NCBI RefSeq assembly: GCF_963678635.1
Contig: NC_087067.1
Coordinates: forward strand, 27,099,547-27,163,546
Source: Symsagittifera roscoffensis
Taxonomy: Eukaryota; Xenacoelomorpha; Acoela; Convolutidae
DNA length: 64,000 nucleotides
Direction of reading: 5' to 3'
Positions 1 to 11,350 of the stretch are shown one piece after another (the stretch's first letter is position 1; every line of letters begins with the position of its first letter). The position numbers and the translations under genes are program-made. Below the pieces are notes generated by a model, which was not told the DNA's origin, did not search any database, and saw only the letters and a list, made by a program, of their open reading frames with translations.

Positions 1-960
1 TCCAAAAAATTGCGTTTACAGATTCATTTCAGTCTGGAAGGAATCACTCAAAAACAGCAACCTCTATGCTAAGAAAAAAACATTTTGCAAACCGGTTCGG
101 TCTATAAAAAAACTGGAAATGTTTCAAAGTTCCACAGCTTGAAAAACTTGCTGAGAAAAACTTAAACTTACCGTGAACCGATTCAGTCTATAAAATAACT
201 AGAATGAATTCAACATTTCATAGCTTTTACAGCTTGCTTAGAAAAACTGAAAAATTTCGCGAACCAATTCAGTTTATAAAATAACTTGAAATTATTGAAT
301 AGCTTGCTTAGATGATTAGCTTGCTTAGAAAAACTAAACTTTTTCGCGAACGATTCAGTCTCTGAAATAACATAAAACAATTGAAAATTTTATAGCTTTA
401 AAAGATTGCTTAGAAAAGCTTCACCTTTTATGCGAACCGATTTGGTCAACAAAAGTTTCTAGGCTGGAATAGCTTGCTTAGAAAACTTTGTTTTTTTTTC
501 ACAAACTGATTCGGTTTATAAGTTTCGAAGAGCTTCAAATTTTCGAATAGCTTGCTTAAATAAAACTTTTGTGAACTGATTTGTTACATTGAAAATCTTC
601 AATTACGTCAAAGTTTCATAGATTGAATAACACCGGAAAAACAGTTTGCCATTCGGTTCACTTTTTGAAAAAGTTTGAATCACTTTAAGTTTCATAGCTT
701 AAACAGCTTCCATAGAAAAACTTATTAGTCTATAAAATAACTGGAAATAACTCAAAGTGTCATAGCTTCATAGTTTGCTTCGAAAAACTTATACTTTTCG
801 TGAACCAAATCAGTGTATGCAATAGCTGAGAAATGTTGAAAAGTTTCAAGTTTTAATTTGCTTGCATAGAAAAACTTAAACTTTTCCGATTCAGTTCGCT
901 CTGTGAACTAACTTGAATGGTTTTATTTCATAGAAAGAATATCTTACCAACAAAAACCGC
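1..960. repeat. Degenerate satellite array, about 84-base unit
   Basis: Head-to-tail array of a diverged unit. Recurring pieces are TTTCATAGCTT, GCTTGCTTAGAAAAACT, GCGAACCGATTCGGTC and ATGAAATAACTTGAAA, always in that order. Measured where the array is cleanest (7018-7929), the phrase CATAGCTT recurs every 77-87 bases, typically 83-85. The first 60 bases match sequence that follows block A elsewhere (58680-58740), so the window opens just inside a copy of the composite repeat. No coding signal was seen. Confidence 0.9.
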
Positions 961-2842
961 AAGTTTTTGCAAGCTTGCTTAAAAAAAACTTAACTTTTTT
1001 GCTTATTGCTTCGCTCTATGAAACAACTTGAAATTTTTCCATGTTTTTTTGCTTGAATAGCTTCCATATAGAACCCTCAAGTTGAGTCATCCAATTTAAT
1101 TCATGAAAAATTTGAAAATATCTCAAAGTTTCATACCTTGAATTGCTTGCTTAGAAAAATTTGTCTCGGGAACCGATTCGTTCTATAAAGCCTAAAGTTT
1201 TCAAACCGATTTACGATATGGCCTAACTTGAAATTCGTGTCGAAGTAATTTTCAACAAAGCTCTTATTGTTTATTTAGCAACTTGGGGTTTCTAATAATC
1301 ACAGAGTCTTTTGTGGTGTTTTCTTTCCTGTTCTCTTAGTCTTACATTCAGTTCATCACATAACAATGTAAATTTATCCAACCTTTCTTCAAATTCCTTA
1401 TCTTTTTCCCCTGTTTTACTGCCCTTGCCCGAACTGCGATCCTTATTGGTTCATCTAGGATCTCATGCAGTAGCTTCCACAGTGCCTCTTGCACAGTACT
1501 TGGTCCTTATTGGAACAACTGTTCTCCATTCGATGACATAATAATCAAACAAAAAATTCAAATAGTTTGCTTTCAAAAAATCTTTCACAGACAAAATTGT
1601 TGAGGATTTTAATGCAGAAAGCGAGCCAAAAAGACAACCTTCAAGTGCCAGCCTTCAGTTCATTTTTAACGTGTGTTCCTTTTGATTTACCTCAAACTAA
1701 GTTTTGTATTAATATCCTATAAATATATATTTTATTTTATAATATTTTATAAATATTTGGTCAATGAGTTAGTCGAAAATGGCATTTAGAGTTTTTTGAA
1801 AAACATTCACTACAGTTTTAGCGTTGGTCCCTTGACGAGAAATAGTACCAAAGCTAACACGTTCCCATCTTTTATATTAAACGTAACTCCGAATGCGCTA
1901 TGGACGCAATGTTTAACTGAACACAATGCTTAAGAATTAGTAGGAGACAATGTTCAAAATGCTATCGAGCGTAATGTTTAAGAAGCATTCAGAGCAACCA
2001 TCAGATGATGAACTCAATCCAACTTCAAGGCTAGACAGTACCTGCCTAATTTTTGTCTAAAAATCTTTTCATTTTTGTCTGGAACTGAAACTGTCAAAAG
2101 TTTAGTCTGGAACAAATCACTTAATAACAGTAACCTCCATGCTTAGAAAGCAAGTTTCGCAAAACTATTCGCTCAATGAAATAAATGGAAATATTTCAAT
2201 TTTTCATAGCTTGAAAAGCTTTTTTGGAAAAACTTTTCGCCAGCCGATTCAGTCTTTGAAAAAACATGAAATTATTCAAAGCTTCATTGCTTTAAAAGCT
2301 TGCCTAGAAAAACTGAATCTTTTCGTAAACCGATTCGGTCCAAATTTCAAAGTTTCAAAGCTTTAAAAGCTTGCATAGATAAACTTAGGGTTTCTCAAAC
2401 CGATTCAATCTATGAAAAAACTTGAAATATTTCAGAGTTTCTTAATTTGACTAGAGTGCTTCAACAAAGTTAAGCTTTTTTCGAATTGTTTCAGTCTATG
2501 AAAAAAAAATTGTAGAATGAATCATTTCAAAATATATCAATTCACAATCAACTTATAGACTTTATAAAATGTAATAATTCACAACTTCATAGCTTCAAAA
2601 GCTTGTATAGAAGAAAAACTTCTCACAAACCGATTTAGTCTATGATTTAACTTAAAATTATTCAAAATTTCCTAGCATTAAAAACAGAAGAAAGTTTGAA
2701 AGTTTGAAAAACAGAAGAAAGTCAGAAAAGCAGAAGCTTATAGAAGAAAGTTTGGAAGCTTTAAAAGCTTGCTTAGAAAAACTAGGAAGTAACTTAAATT
2801 GTTTCATTTCATAGCTTGAATATCTTACTAACAAAAACCCCA
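961..2842. repeat. 1882-base tandem duplication, first copy
   Basis: Every landmark in this block recurs exactly 1882 bases downstream (1311 and 3193, 2139 and 4021, 2658 and 4540). Only isolated substitutions separate the copies, for example CCCTTGCC against CCATTGCC near 1427/3309 and CGCTATGG against CGCCATGG near 1902/3784. The unit holds satellite repeats, a broken coiled-coil coding fragment (minus strand), a block A relic near 1950-2060 and more satellite. Near-identity implies a very recent duplication or an assembly artefact. Confidence 0.93.
1239..1627 (-). pseudogene. Broken coiled-coil coding fragment (ORF1-like), copy A
   Basis: On the minus strand, a frame ending at the TAG at 1294-1292 reads as a charged helix with the pattern KDKEFEERLDK followed by LLCDELNVRLREQERKH. 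This is typical of a coiled coil. The upstream half lies in a different frame and contains stops, so the fragment is not translatable as one piece. It is the same sequence as 3121-3509 and a diverged sister of 5598-5987. The better preserved copy at 5281-5987 has further pieces downstream that suggest a non-LTR retrotransposon ORF1 or FP25K-like protein. That family assignment is inference. Confidence 0.45.
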
Positions 2843-4724
2843 AGTTTTTGCAAGCTTGCTTAAAAAAAAACTTAACTTTTTTGCTTATTGCTTCGCTCTA
2901 TGAAACAACTTGAAATTTTTCCATGTTTTTTTGCTTGAATAGCTTCCATATAGAACCCTCAAGTTGAGTCATCCAATTTAATTCATGAAAAATTTGAAAA
3001 TATCTCAAAGTTTCATACCTTGAATTGCTTGCTTAGAAAAATTTGTCTCGGGAACCGATTCGTTCTATAAAGCCTAAAGTTTTCAAACCGATTTACGATA
3101 TGGCCTAACTTGAAATTCGTGTCGAAGTAATTTTCAACAAAGCTCTTATTGTTTATTTAGCAACTTGGGGTTTCTAATAATCACAGAGTCTTTTGTGGTG
3201 TTTTCTTTCCTGTTCTCTTAGTCTTACATTCAGTTCATCACATAACAATGTAAATTTATCCAACCTTTCTTCAAATTCCTTATCTTTTTCCCCTGTTTTA
3301 CTGCCATTGCCCGAACTGCGATCCTTATTGGTTCATCTAGGATCTCATGCAGTAGCTTCCACAGTGCCTCTTGCACAGTACTTGGTCCTTATTGGAACAA
3401 CTGTTCTCCATTCGATGACATAATAATCAAACAAAAAATTCAAATAGTTTGCTTTCAAAAAATCTTTCACAGACAAAATTGTTGAGGATTTTAATGCAGA
3501 AAGCGAGCCAAAAAGACAACCTTCAAGTGCCAGCCTTCAGTTCATTTTTAACGTGTGTTCCTTTTGATTTACCTCAAACTAAGTTTTGTATTAATATCCT
3601 ATAAATATATATTTTATTTTATAATATTTTATAAATATTTGGTCAATGAGTTAGTCGAAAATGGCATTTAGAGTTTTTTGAAAAACATTCACTACAGTTT
3701 TAGCGTTGGTCCCTTGACGAGAAATAGTACCAAAGCTAACACGTTCCCATCTTTTATATTAAACGTAACTCCGAATGCGCCATGGACGCAATGTTTAACT
3801 GAACACAATGCTTAAGAATTAGTAGGAGACAATGTTCAAAATGCTATCGAGCGTAATGTTTAAGAAGCATTCAGAGCAACCATCAGATGATGAACTCAAT
3901 CCAACTTCAAGGCTAGACAGTACCTGCCTAATTTTTGTCTAAAAATCTTTTCATTTTTGTCTGGAACTGAAACTGTCAAAAGTTTAGTCTGGAACAAATC
4001 ACTTAATAACAGTAACCTCCATGCTTAGAAAGCAAGTTTCGCAAAACTATTCGCTCAATGAAATAAATGGAAATATTTCAATTTTTCATAGCTTGAAAAG
4101 CTTTTTTGGAAAAACTTTTCGCCAGCCGATTCAGTCTTTGAAAAAACATGAAATTATTCAAAGCTTCATTGCTTTAAAAGCTTGCCTAGAAAAACTGAAT
4201 CTTTTCGTAAACCGATTCGGTCCAAATTTCAAAGTTTCAAAGCTTTAAAAGCTTGCATAGATAAACTTAGGGTTTCTCAAACCGATTCAATCTATGAAAA
4301 AACTTGAAATATTTCAGAGTTTCTTAATTTGACTAGAGTGCTTCAACAAAGTTAAGCTTTTTTCGAATTGTTTCAGTCTATGAAAAAAAAATTGTAGAAT
4401 GAATCATTTCAAAATATATCAATTCACAATCAACTTATAGACTTTATAAAATGTAATAATTCACAACTTCATAGCTTCAAAAGCTTGTATAGAAGAAAAA
4501 CTTCTCACAAACCGATTTAGTCTATGATTTAACTTAAAATTATTCAAAATTTCCTAGCATTAAAAACAGAAGAAAGTTTGAAAGTTTGAAAAACAGAAGA
4601 AAGTCAGAAAAGCAGAAGCTTATAGAAGAAAGTTTGGAAGCTTTAAAAGCTTGCTTAGAAAAACTAGGAAGTAACTTAAATTGTTTCATTTCATAGCTTG
4701 AATATCTTACTAACAAAAACCCCA
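2843..4724. repeat. 1882-base tandem duplication, second copy
   Basis: This is the second copy of the unit at 961-2842, in direct orientation with no spacer. A third, partial start of the unit follows at about 4712-4990 and then runs into block B-like sequence near 5010. The second copy keeps the same small open frames as the first because the copies are almost identical, so their conservation is not evidence of selection. Confidence 0.93.
3121..3509 (-). pseudogene. Broken coiled-coil coding fragment (ORF1-like), copy B
   Basis: This lies exactly 1882 bases after copy A and is nearly identical to it, including the disrupted upstream half. It is present only because the whole unit was duplicated. 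The downstream pieces seen in the third copy (RRM-like and C-terminal-like stretches) are absent. No promoter or intact start was seen. Confidence 0.45.
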
Positions 4725-5010
4725 AGTTTTTGCAAGCTTGCTTAAAAAAAACTTAACTTTTTTGCTTATTGCTTCGCTCTATGAAACAACTTGAAATTTT
4801 TCCATGTTTTTTTGCTTGAATAGCTTCCATATAGAACCCTCAAGTTGAGTCATCCAATTTGCCTCATGAAAAATTTGAAAATATCTCAAAATTTCATACC
4901 TTGAATTGCTTGCTTAGAAAAACTTGTCTCGGGAACCGATTCGTTCTATAAAGCCTAAAGTTTTTCAAACCGATTTACGATATGGCCTAACTTGAAATTG
5001 TTTAAAGTTT
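4725..5010. repeat. Satellite tail and partial third unit
   Basis: This continues the end of the 1882-base unit (CCTTGAATTGCTTGCTTAGA, then GGGAACCGATTCGTTC) and joins the start of block B (CGACAGCTTGATCAGAACAG at 5023). The same junction occurs at 9760-9850, 12760-12840 and 60750-60840, which defines the normal order satellite, then block B. Confidence 0.8.
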
Positions 5011-5280
5011 TTTTTTTGCTTCGACAGCTTGATCAGAACAGCAACTAAATTTTTGCGAGCCAATTGATTATTGGAGGCAGGCTTGCTAGGTTCGGTGTTA
5101 TTTTACATCCACCTTCGGGCGATAAAATTTAAGTTTTTAAAAAAAAAATTTTTTGGCTTCAAAATCAATTAGTTTTCAGGAAAGAACTCGCACCAAAAAA
5201 AAACTTTGAAGCTGCTGATCGTTTTGTTTTTGCCTTTTGAAAGCATCCTATATTTCGTGAATATCATTGATTGCTTTTAC

Positions 5281-5987
5281 TACTACAAAAAGTTCCCTAT
5301 TCCCACCATACAAAGTACGCTTACATTGCTGTTTTTTTTTGTAGCAGTGATCAGATTCAGCTCATCAGCGTACTCTTTCAGCAAAGCCTCGACAGGAGGC
5401 AACCGCTCATTCAGCCAAATGGTTTTTCCACTAAATGGGTTCGAATAATATTTAAGCAACGTCTATTTGTTGTAAAAACCGTTTTTTTTCGTGAAAAATC
5501 AAAAAGTTCAATATCACAGGATGAAACACAACATTAGGCAACAGTTTGCTCCTAAGAAGTATATAAAATGCTTTAAGTTTATCACCATTGAGATCCAAGT
5601 CAAAGTAATTTTCAACAAAGCTCTTATTGTTTATTTAGCAACTTGGGGTTACTAATAATCACAGAGTCTTTTGCGGTGTTTTCTTTCCTGTTCCCTTAGT
5701 TTTACATTCAGTTCATCACATAACAATGTAAGTTTATCCAACCTTTCTTCAAATTCCTTATCTCTTTCCCTTGTCTTACTGCCATTGCCCGAACTGCGAT
5801 CCTTATGGGTTCATCTAGGATCTCATCCAGTAGCTTCCACAGTGCCTCTTGCACAGTACTTTGTCCTTGTTGGAACAACTTTCTCCATTCGATGACATAA
5901 TAATCAAACAAAAAATTCAAATAATTTGCTTTCAAAAAATCTTTCACAGACAAAATTGTTGAGGATTTTAATGCAGAAAGCGAGCTA
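5281..5987 (-). pseudogene. Decayed ORF1/FP25K-like gene, three pieces in order
   Basis: Read on the minus strand, three coding-like stretches follow one another in different frames. The first (about 5890-5652) is a coiled coil, EFEERLDKLTLLCDEL, ending at a TAG. The second (about 5610-5465) reads DLDLNGDKLKAFYILL and later VILNFLIFHEKKRF, which resembles the RRM-like middle of ORF1/FP25K proteins. The third (about 5470-5325) reads GKTIWLNERLPPVEALLKEY, resembling their C-terminal domain, which often carries a phrase about neo-formed 'NE-LTP'-type residues. It ends at AGCAAT followed by GTAAGC, which could be a splice donor. The order coil, middle, C-terminus matches such proteins. Frame changes and stops show it is dead. 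The family call is motif recognition only; a satellite-borne host gene fragment is the alternative. Confidence 0.5.
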
Positions 5988-6242
5988 AAAAAACAACCTT
6001 GTCTGCAGCCTTTGAGAAAAACTGGAACAATTTAAACTTTCAACATCTTGGGGCTCTTGAAAGCAGTGTGTAGTCATACGAAAAAAGAATTGGAATATTT
6101 TAAAGGTCAACATCTAGAGGCTATCAGGTCCCTTAAGTTTAACGTTTTCATAGACATACAACGACTTTAAAACTTATTTCGAAGTTTAATCATTGAAAAA
6201 AAAGATTTCGCTACAACAAATTTCAATTGCAATACTTAAAAA
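5988..6242. other. Spacer without recognisable features
   Basis: AT-rich sequence between the ORF1-like fragment and the next satellite array. It does not match blocks A or B and has no convincing frame. At 6243 the sequence rejoins a diverged copy of the unit seen at 2160 and 4042 (ACTATTCGCTCAATGAAAT). Confidence 0.6.
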
Positions 6243-8110
6243 AGACAAAAAGAACTATTCGCTCAATGAAATAAATGGAAATATTTCAATTTTTCATAGC
6301 TTGAAAAGCTTTTTTGGAAAAACTTTTCGCCAGCCGATTCAGTCTTTGAAATAACATGAAATTATTCAAAGCTTCATTGCTTTAAAAACTTGCCTAGAAA
6401 AACTGAATTTTTTCGTAAGCCGATTCGGTCCAAATTTCAAAGTTTCAAAGCTTTAAAAGCTTGCATAGATAAACTTTGGGTTTCTCAAACCGATTCAATT
6501 TATGAAAAAACTTGAAATATTTCAGAGTTTCATAATTTGACTAACGTGCTTCAACAAAGTTAAGCTTTTTTCGAATTGGTTCAGTCTATGAAAAAAAAAT
6601 TGTAGAATGAATCATTTCAAAATATATCAATTCATAATCAACTTATAGACTTTATAAAATGTAATAATTCACAACTTCATAGCTTCAAAAGCTTGCTTAG
6701 AAAAAAAAACTTCTCACAAACCGATTTCGTTTATGATTTAACTTAAAATTATTCAAAATTTCCTAGCATTAAAAACAGAAGAAAATTGAAAGTTTGAAAA
6801 ACAGAAGAAAGTCAGAAAGCAGAAACTTATAGAAGAAAGTTTGGAAGCTTCAAAAGCTTGCTAAGAAAAACTGAAGTTTTTTCCGAACCAATACAATCTA
6901 TGAAATAACTCAAAATAAATCAAAATTTCATAGCTTTGAACGCTTGTATAGAAAAACCCAACTTTACACGAACCGATTCAAAATATGAAATAACTTGAAA
7001 TATCTCAAATTTTCATAGCTTGAAAAGCTTGCTGAGAAAAATTTTTACTTTTTCGCTGAAGGATATAGTCTACGAAATCATATGAAAAATTTCCAAGTTT
7101 CGTAGCTTGCTTTGCTTGCTTCGGAAAAAAATTCGCGAAATGATTCGGTTTTTGAAAAAACTTGCCACATTTTAAAGTTGTATAGCTTTAAAATCTTGCT
7201 GAGAAAACTTTATTTTCTTCACAAACTTATTCGGTTTTTCAAAGTTTATTGCCTAAGAAGCTTGCTTAGAAAAACTTGAACTCATAGCGAACCGATTTGG
7301 TCTACAAAATAACTTGAAATAATTTGAAGTTTCATAGCTTTGAACCTTGCTTAAAAAAACTTAAATGTTTTGCGAACCGATCCCTCTACTAAATATCATG
7401 GAAAAATTCAAAGTTTCATAGCTCTAAAATTTTGCTTTGAAAAACTAGAGTACTTTGCGAACTGATTCAGTCTATAAAATAACTTGAATTTTTTCAAAGT
7501 TTCATAGCTTGAATAGTTTGCTTCGAAAACTTAAAAGTTTTGCGAACTGATTCGATATATAAAATAATTTGAAATAGTTTGAATATTCTTAGCTTGAAAA
7601 GCTTGCTTAGAAAACTTAAAGCTTTTCGCGAACCGATTCAATCCATGAAGTAACCTGAAATATTTCAAAGTTTCATAGCTTGATTTGCTAAATTCGATCA
7701 AAATTTTCGCAAACTGATTCGGTTTTTGAAGTAACTTGACATATTTTAAAGTTGCATAGCTTTAAAAGTTTTCTGAGAAACACTTTAAGTTTTTTGCGAA
7801 CCGATTTAGTCAACGAAATTCCTTACAACTTCCCAAAGTTTCATAGCTTATATAGCCTCCTTCGAAATTTTAAAGCTTTTCGCAAACTGATTGCATCTAT
7901 GAAATAACTTGAAATATTTCAATGTTTCATAGCTTTGAACTGGCTTAGGAAAACATAAAATTTTTGCAAACACATTCGATCTACGAAACAATTTGAAAGA
8001 ATCAATTTTATTTCAGCTTCCTTAGAAAACTTAGAGCTTTTCACGTACTGACTCGGTTTATGAAATAACTTGAAGTTTTCAAAGTTCCTTAGCTCTATTA
8101 ACTTGTATTA
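6243..8110. repeat. 84-base satellite array
   Basis: This is the longest clean stretch of the satellite. CATAGCTT-type anchors fall at about 7018, 7095, 7177, 7336, 7421, 7504, 7588, 7674, 7757, 7844 and 7929. The first part (6243-6850) aligns with 2160-2760, so this is a third, older relative of the 1882-base unit. Individual monomers differ from each other at many positions. The array is therefore old or evolves without strong homogenisation. Confidence 0.9.
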
Positions 8111-8124
8111 AATGATTGACACGT

Positions 8125-8290
8125 TTTCAGCATCAGGCCTTATGTTTAAGCGGTTATCGAGCACAACGTTTGAAAGGGCTTAGATCAGTAGTTTAAAAAT
8201 CATTCAGAGCAACAAACAGAGCGAGATGAACTCGATTCAACTTTAGGGCTAGACAGTACCTGCCCACTTTTTGTCCAAAAATTTGCGTTT
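8125..8290. repeat. Block A, copy 1
   Basis: Conserved non-satellite block running from CGTTTTCAGCATCAGGCC through GCTAGACAGTACCTGCCC to GTCCAAAAATTTGCG. Sister copies lie at 11187-11350 and 58527-58690, and degraded ones near 1950-2060 and 3832-3942. It always sits between two satellite stretches and marks the start of the composite unit. No coding frame was seen. Confidence 0.85.
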
Positions 8291-9800
8291 ACAGATTTAT
8301 TTCAGTCTGACACGAATCACTTAAAAACAGCAACCTCTATGCTAAAAACATTTTGCAAACCGGTTTGATCCATGAAATAACTGGAAATGATTCAAAGTTC
8401 CATAGCTTGAAAAAATTGCTGAGAAAAACTTAAACTTTTCGTGAACCAATTCAGTCTATGAAAAATAAATAGAATTAGTTCAACACTTCATAGCTTTTAC
8501 AGCTTGCTTAGAAAAACTGCAAATTTTCGCGAACCAATTCAGTTTATAGAATAACTTGAAATTATTTAAAATTTCATAGCTTGATGAAAAGCTTGCTAAG
8601 AAAAACTCAACTTTTTCGCGAACGATTCAGTCTATGAAATAACATGAAATAATTGAAACTTTCATAGCTTTAAAAGATTGCTTAGAAATGCTTCAACTTT
8701 TATGTGAACCGATTTGGTCAACAAAATAACTTAAAAATTTCAAACTTTTAAGCTGGAATAGCTTGCTTAGAAAACGTTGTTTTTTTTCACAAACTGATTC
8801 GGATGAAAAATTTTAAAGTTTTTGCAAATTTTTAGCCTAAAAAGCTTGCTTAGAAAAACTCGAATTTATAACAAAATATCTTGAAAGAATTCATGTTTTA
8901 TTATCTTGATTAGCTTGCTGAGAAAACTTTCAAATTTTTCGCGTACTGATTCGGTTTATGAAATGACTTGAAATATTTCAAAGTTGCCTAGCTCTATTAG
9001 CTTGCCTGGAAGAGCTTAAATTTTCGCAAACTGAGTCAGTCTATGAATTTACTCATGAAGGAATTTTTTAATTCTCGTAGTTTTTGAAGCTTCGAAGAGC
9101 TTCAAACTTTCGAATAGCTTGCCTAAACAAAATTTTTGTGAACCGATTTGTTTCATTGAAAATCTTCAATTATGTCAAAGTTTCATAGGTTGAATAACAC
9201 CAGAAAAACAGTTTGCCATCCGGTTCACTTTTTGAAAAAGTTTGAATCACTTTAAGATTCATAGCTTAAACAGCTTCCTTAGAAAAACATATTAGTCTAT
9301 AAAATAACTGGTATAACTCAAAGTGTCATAGCTTAATAGTTTGCTTCGAAAAACTTATAATTTTCGTGAACCAAATCAGTGTATGCAATGGCTGAGAAAT
9401 GTTCCAAAGTTTCAAGTTTTAATTTGCTGGCATAGAAAAACTTAAACTTTTGCAATTCAGTTCGCTCTGTGAAGTAACTTGACTTTGCAGTTTCATTTCA
9501 TAGCTTGAATATCTTACCAAGAAAAACCATTAGTTTTTGCAAGCTTGCTTAAAAAAAACTTAACTTTTTTGCTTATTGCTTCGATCTATGAAACAACTTG
9601 AAAATTTTCCATGTTTTTTTGCTTGCAAAGCTTCCATATAGAACCCTCAAGTTGCGTCATCCAATTTGCTTCATGAAAAATTTGAAAATATCTCAAAGTT
9701 TCATACCTTGAATTGCTTGCTTAGAAAAACCTGTCTCGGGAACCGATTCGTTCTATAAAGCTTAAAGTTTTTCAAACCGATTTACGATATGGCCTAATTT
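8291..9800. repeat. 84-base satellite array
   Basis: Satellite monomers like those at 6243-8110, ending with the stretch TTATTGCTTCGATCTATGAA and GGGAACCGATTCGTTC that precedes block B in every copy. Aligned against 11350-12810 and 58695-60800, the monomers at equivalent positions resemble each other more than their neighbours. The composite was therefore duplicated as a higher-order unit. Confidence 0.88.
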
Positions 9801-10915
9801 AAAATTGTTTAAAATTTTTTTTTTGCTGCGACAGCTTGATCAGAACAGCAACTACTTTTTTGCGAGCCAATTGATTATTGGAGGCAGGCTTGCTAGGTTC
9901 ATGTGTTATTTTACATCCACCTTCGGGCGATAAAATTTAAGTTTTTTCAAAAACATTTTTTGGCGCCAATATGATCAATTAGTTTTGGGAAAAAACTCGC
10001 ACCAAAAAAAACTTCCAAGAGCTTCAAAAAAAAAGGCATTTAAATCATTTTTGAAACACTTGCATGCAGCGCAGAAAAATTCTGCAAAATAAGTTTTTCA
10101 TAGTGTTTTGAAAATCTTGCTGAGTCAATTTGGTCAGCCGAAAAAGATGCCGACAAATGTTTTGAGCCTTTTTTAAATCGTTCCGTAAAAAAAACAAGAT
10201 CCTTTTTTGAAAGCTATGCTTTGGGTGGTCGGTCACTTGGTCAAATATCCGAGGGAAGGAACAGTTCTCGCTCCTCTGCCCCTGCTGAACGGTCTAGCTT
10301 CAAAATTAAATGTCGTCCTGGTCTCCTGGTTTTAATTTGTAAAGTGAACGAAGTGTATGGATATTGAAAAAATAGTAAAGAAAGTATTTTGACGACAATA
10401 CTTTGATCCAATGGGTGTCTATTATTCCAGAATCAACCTGCGCAAGTTGTTCTAGTTCCAAGGATTTCGTTTTTTTTGAAAATCTCAACGCTGTTTTAAG
10501 TTCATCAAATCGGAGCGCAGACCAGCTAAAACTAGTCTAGTGTATAAAGAGCGGCCAAAAATTTCTCAAGCTTTTCTTCCCAATTACACAATTTTACCGA
10601 ATTATACAATACTTTACAGAAAATTACATTAATGCTATATAAAAGATAATTTTGCAACTGCTCTCATATTCGGCTGCATTATCTGCTGCTAGTTTAGACT
10701 TGGCTTCATTTATGTACCATCACAATTTTCTGAGAGATTCATTAAGTTTATAACAATTTGGACTTTCAGTAAGAAAATGTGTGTTTGAATTTTGGAAATG
10801 AAAGGTGGCTTTTTTAATTTATTTTCCGTTTTTGCCATCTCAGGTGCTCTAAGACCGCTATTCAGATTATTGTTTTCTTAATTGTTCTTGATAAACAATC
10901 GGTGATGACGTAAAG
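9801..10915. repeat. Block B, copy 1, with an old hAT-MITE relic
   Basis: This unique-looking 1.1 kb block begins at CGACAGCTTGATCAGAACAG (9829) and ends near CTCAGGTGCTCTAAGACCGC. It is shared with 12811-13890 and 60801-61870. Part of it (about 9955-10190) resembles the interior of the MITE at 37002-37442: GGCGCCAATAT followed by CTCGCACCAAAAAAA, then TGCAGCGCAGAAAAATTCTG and GCCGACAAAT. After about 10915 this copy jumps back to satellite, whereas the other two continue into block C. The open frames are short and not shared between copies. Confidence 0.8.
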
Positions 10916-11186
10916 ATTTTGGTGACGTAATTTTGAAGTTTTTCGCGAACTGATTGGATCTATGAAATAACTTGAAATATTTCAATATTTCATAGCTTTA
11001 AACTGGCTTAGGAAAATATAAAATTTTTGCCAACACATTCGATCTACGCAACAATTTGAAAGAATTAATTTTATTTCAGCTTCCTTAGAAAACTTAGAGC
11101 TTTTCCTGTACTGACTCGGTTTATGAATTAACTTGACGTTTTCAAAGTTGCATAGCTCTAATAACTTGTTTTAAATGAATGTTACG
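10916..11186. repeat. Short satellite stretch
   Basis: About three monomers (GCGAACTGATTGGATCTATG, then CATAGCTTTAAACTGGCTTA) between block B copy 1 and block A copy 2. The junction near 10905-10925 (GTGATGACGTAAAG) is where the block B to block C continuity is broken. It is a likely recombination point. Confidence 0.8.
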
Positions 11187-11350
11187 TTTTCAGCATCAGG
11201 CCTAATGTTTAAGCGGTTATCGAGCAAAACGTTTGAAAGGGCTTAGATCAGTAGTTTAAGAATCACTCAGAGCAACAAACAGAGCGAGATGAACTCGATT
11301 CAACCTTAGGGCTAGACAGTACCTGCCCACTTTTTGTCCAAAAATTTGCG
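11187..11350. repeat. Block A, copy 2
   Basis: Same block as at 8125-8290, displaced by about 3065 bases. That displacement gives the length of the higher-order unit: block A, satellite, block B, short satellite. Confidence 0.85.

Noticed and set aside
1311-1541. Plus-strand serine/leucine-rich frame of 76 codons (copies at 3193 and 5671)
   Set aside because: It is the antisense of the coiled-coil fragment on the minus strand. The hydrophobic composition is the complement of the charged helix.
2139-2366. Open frames of 60-80 codons in the satellite (also 2658-2843, 4021-4248, 4540-4725)
   Set aside because: They are read from satellite monomers, and the pairs are identical only because of the 1882-base duplication. 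Other monomers of the same family have stops.
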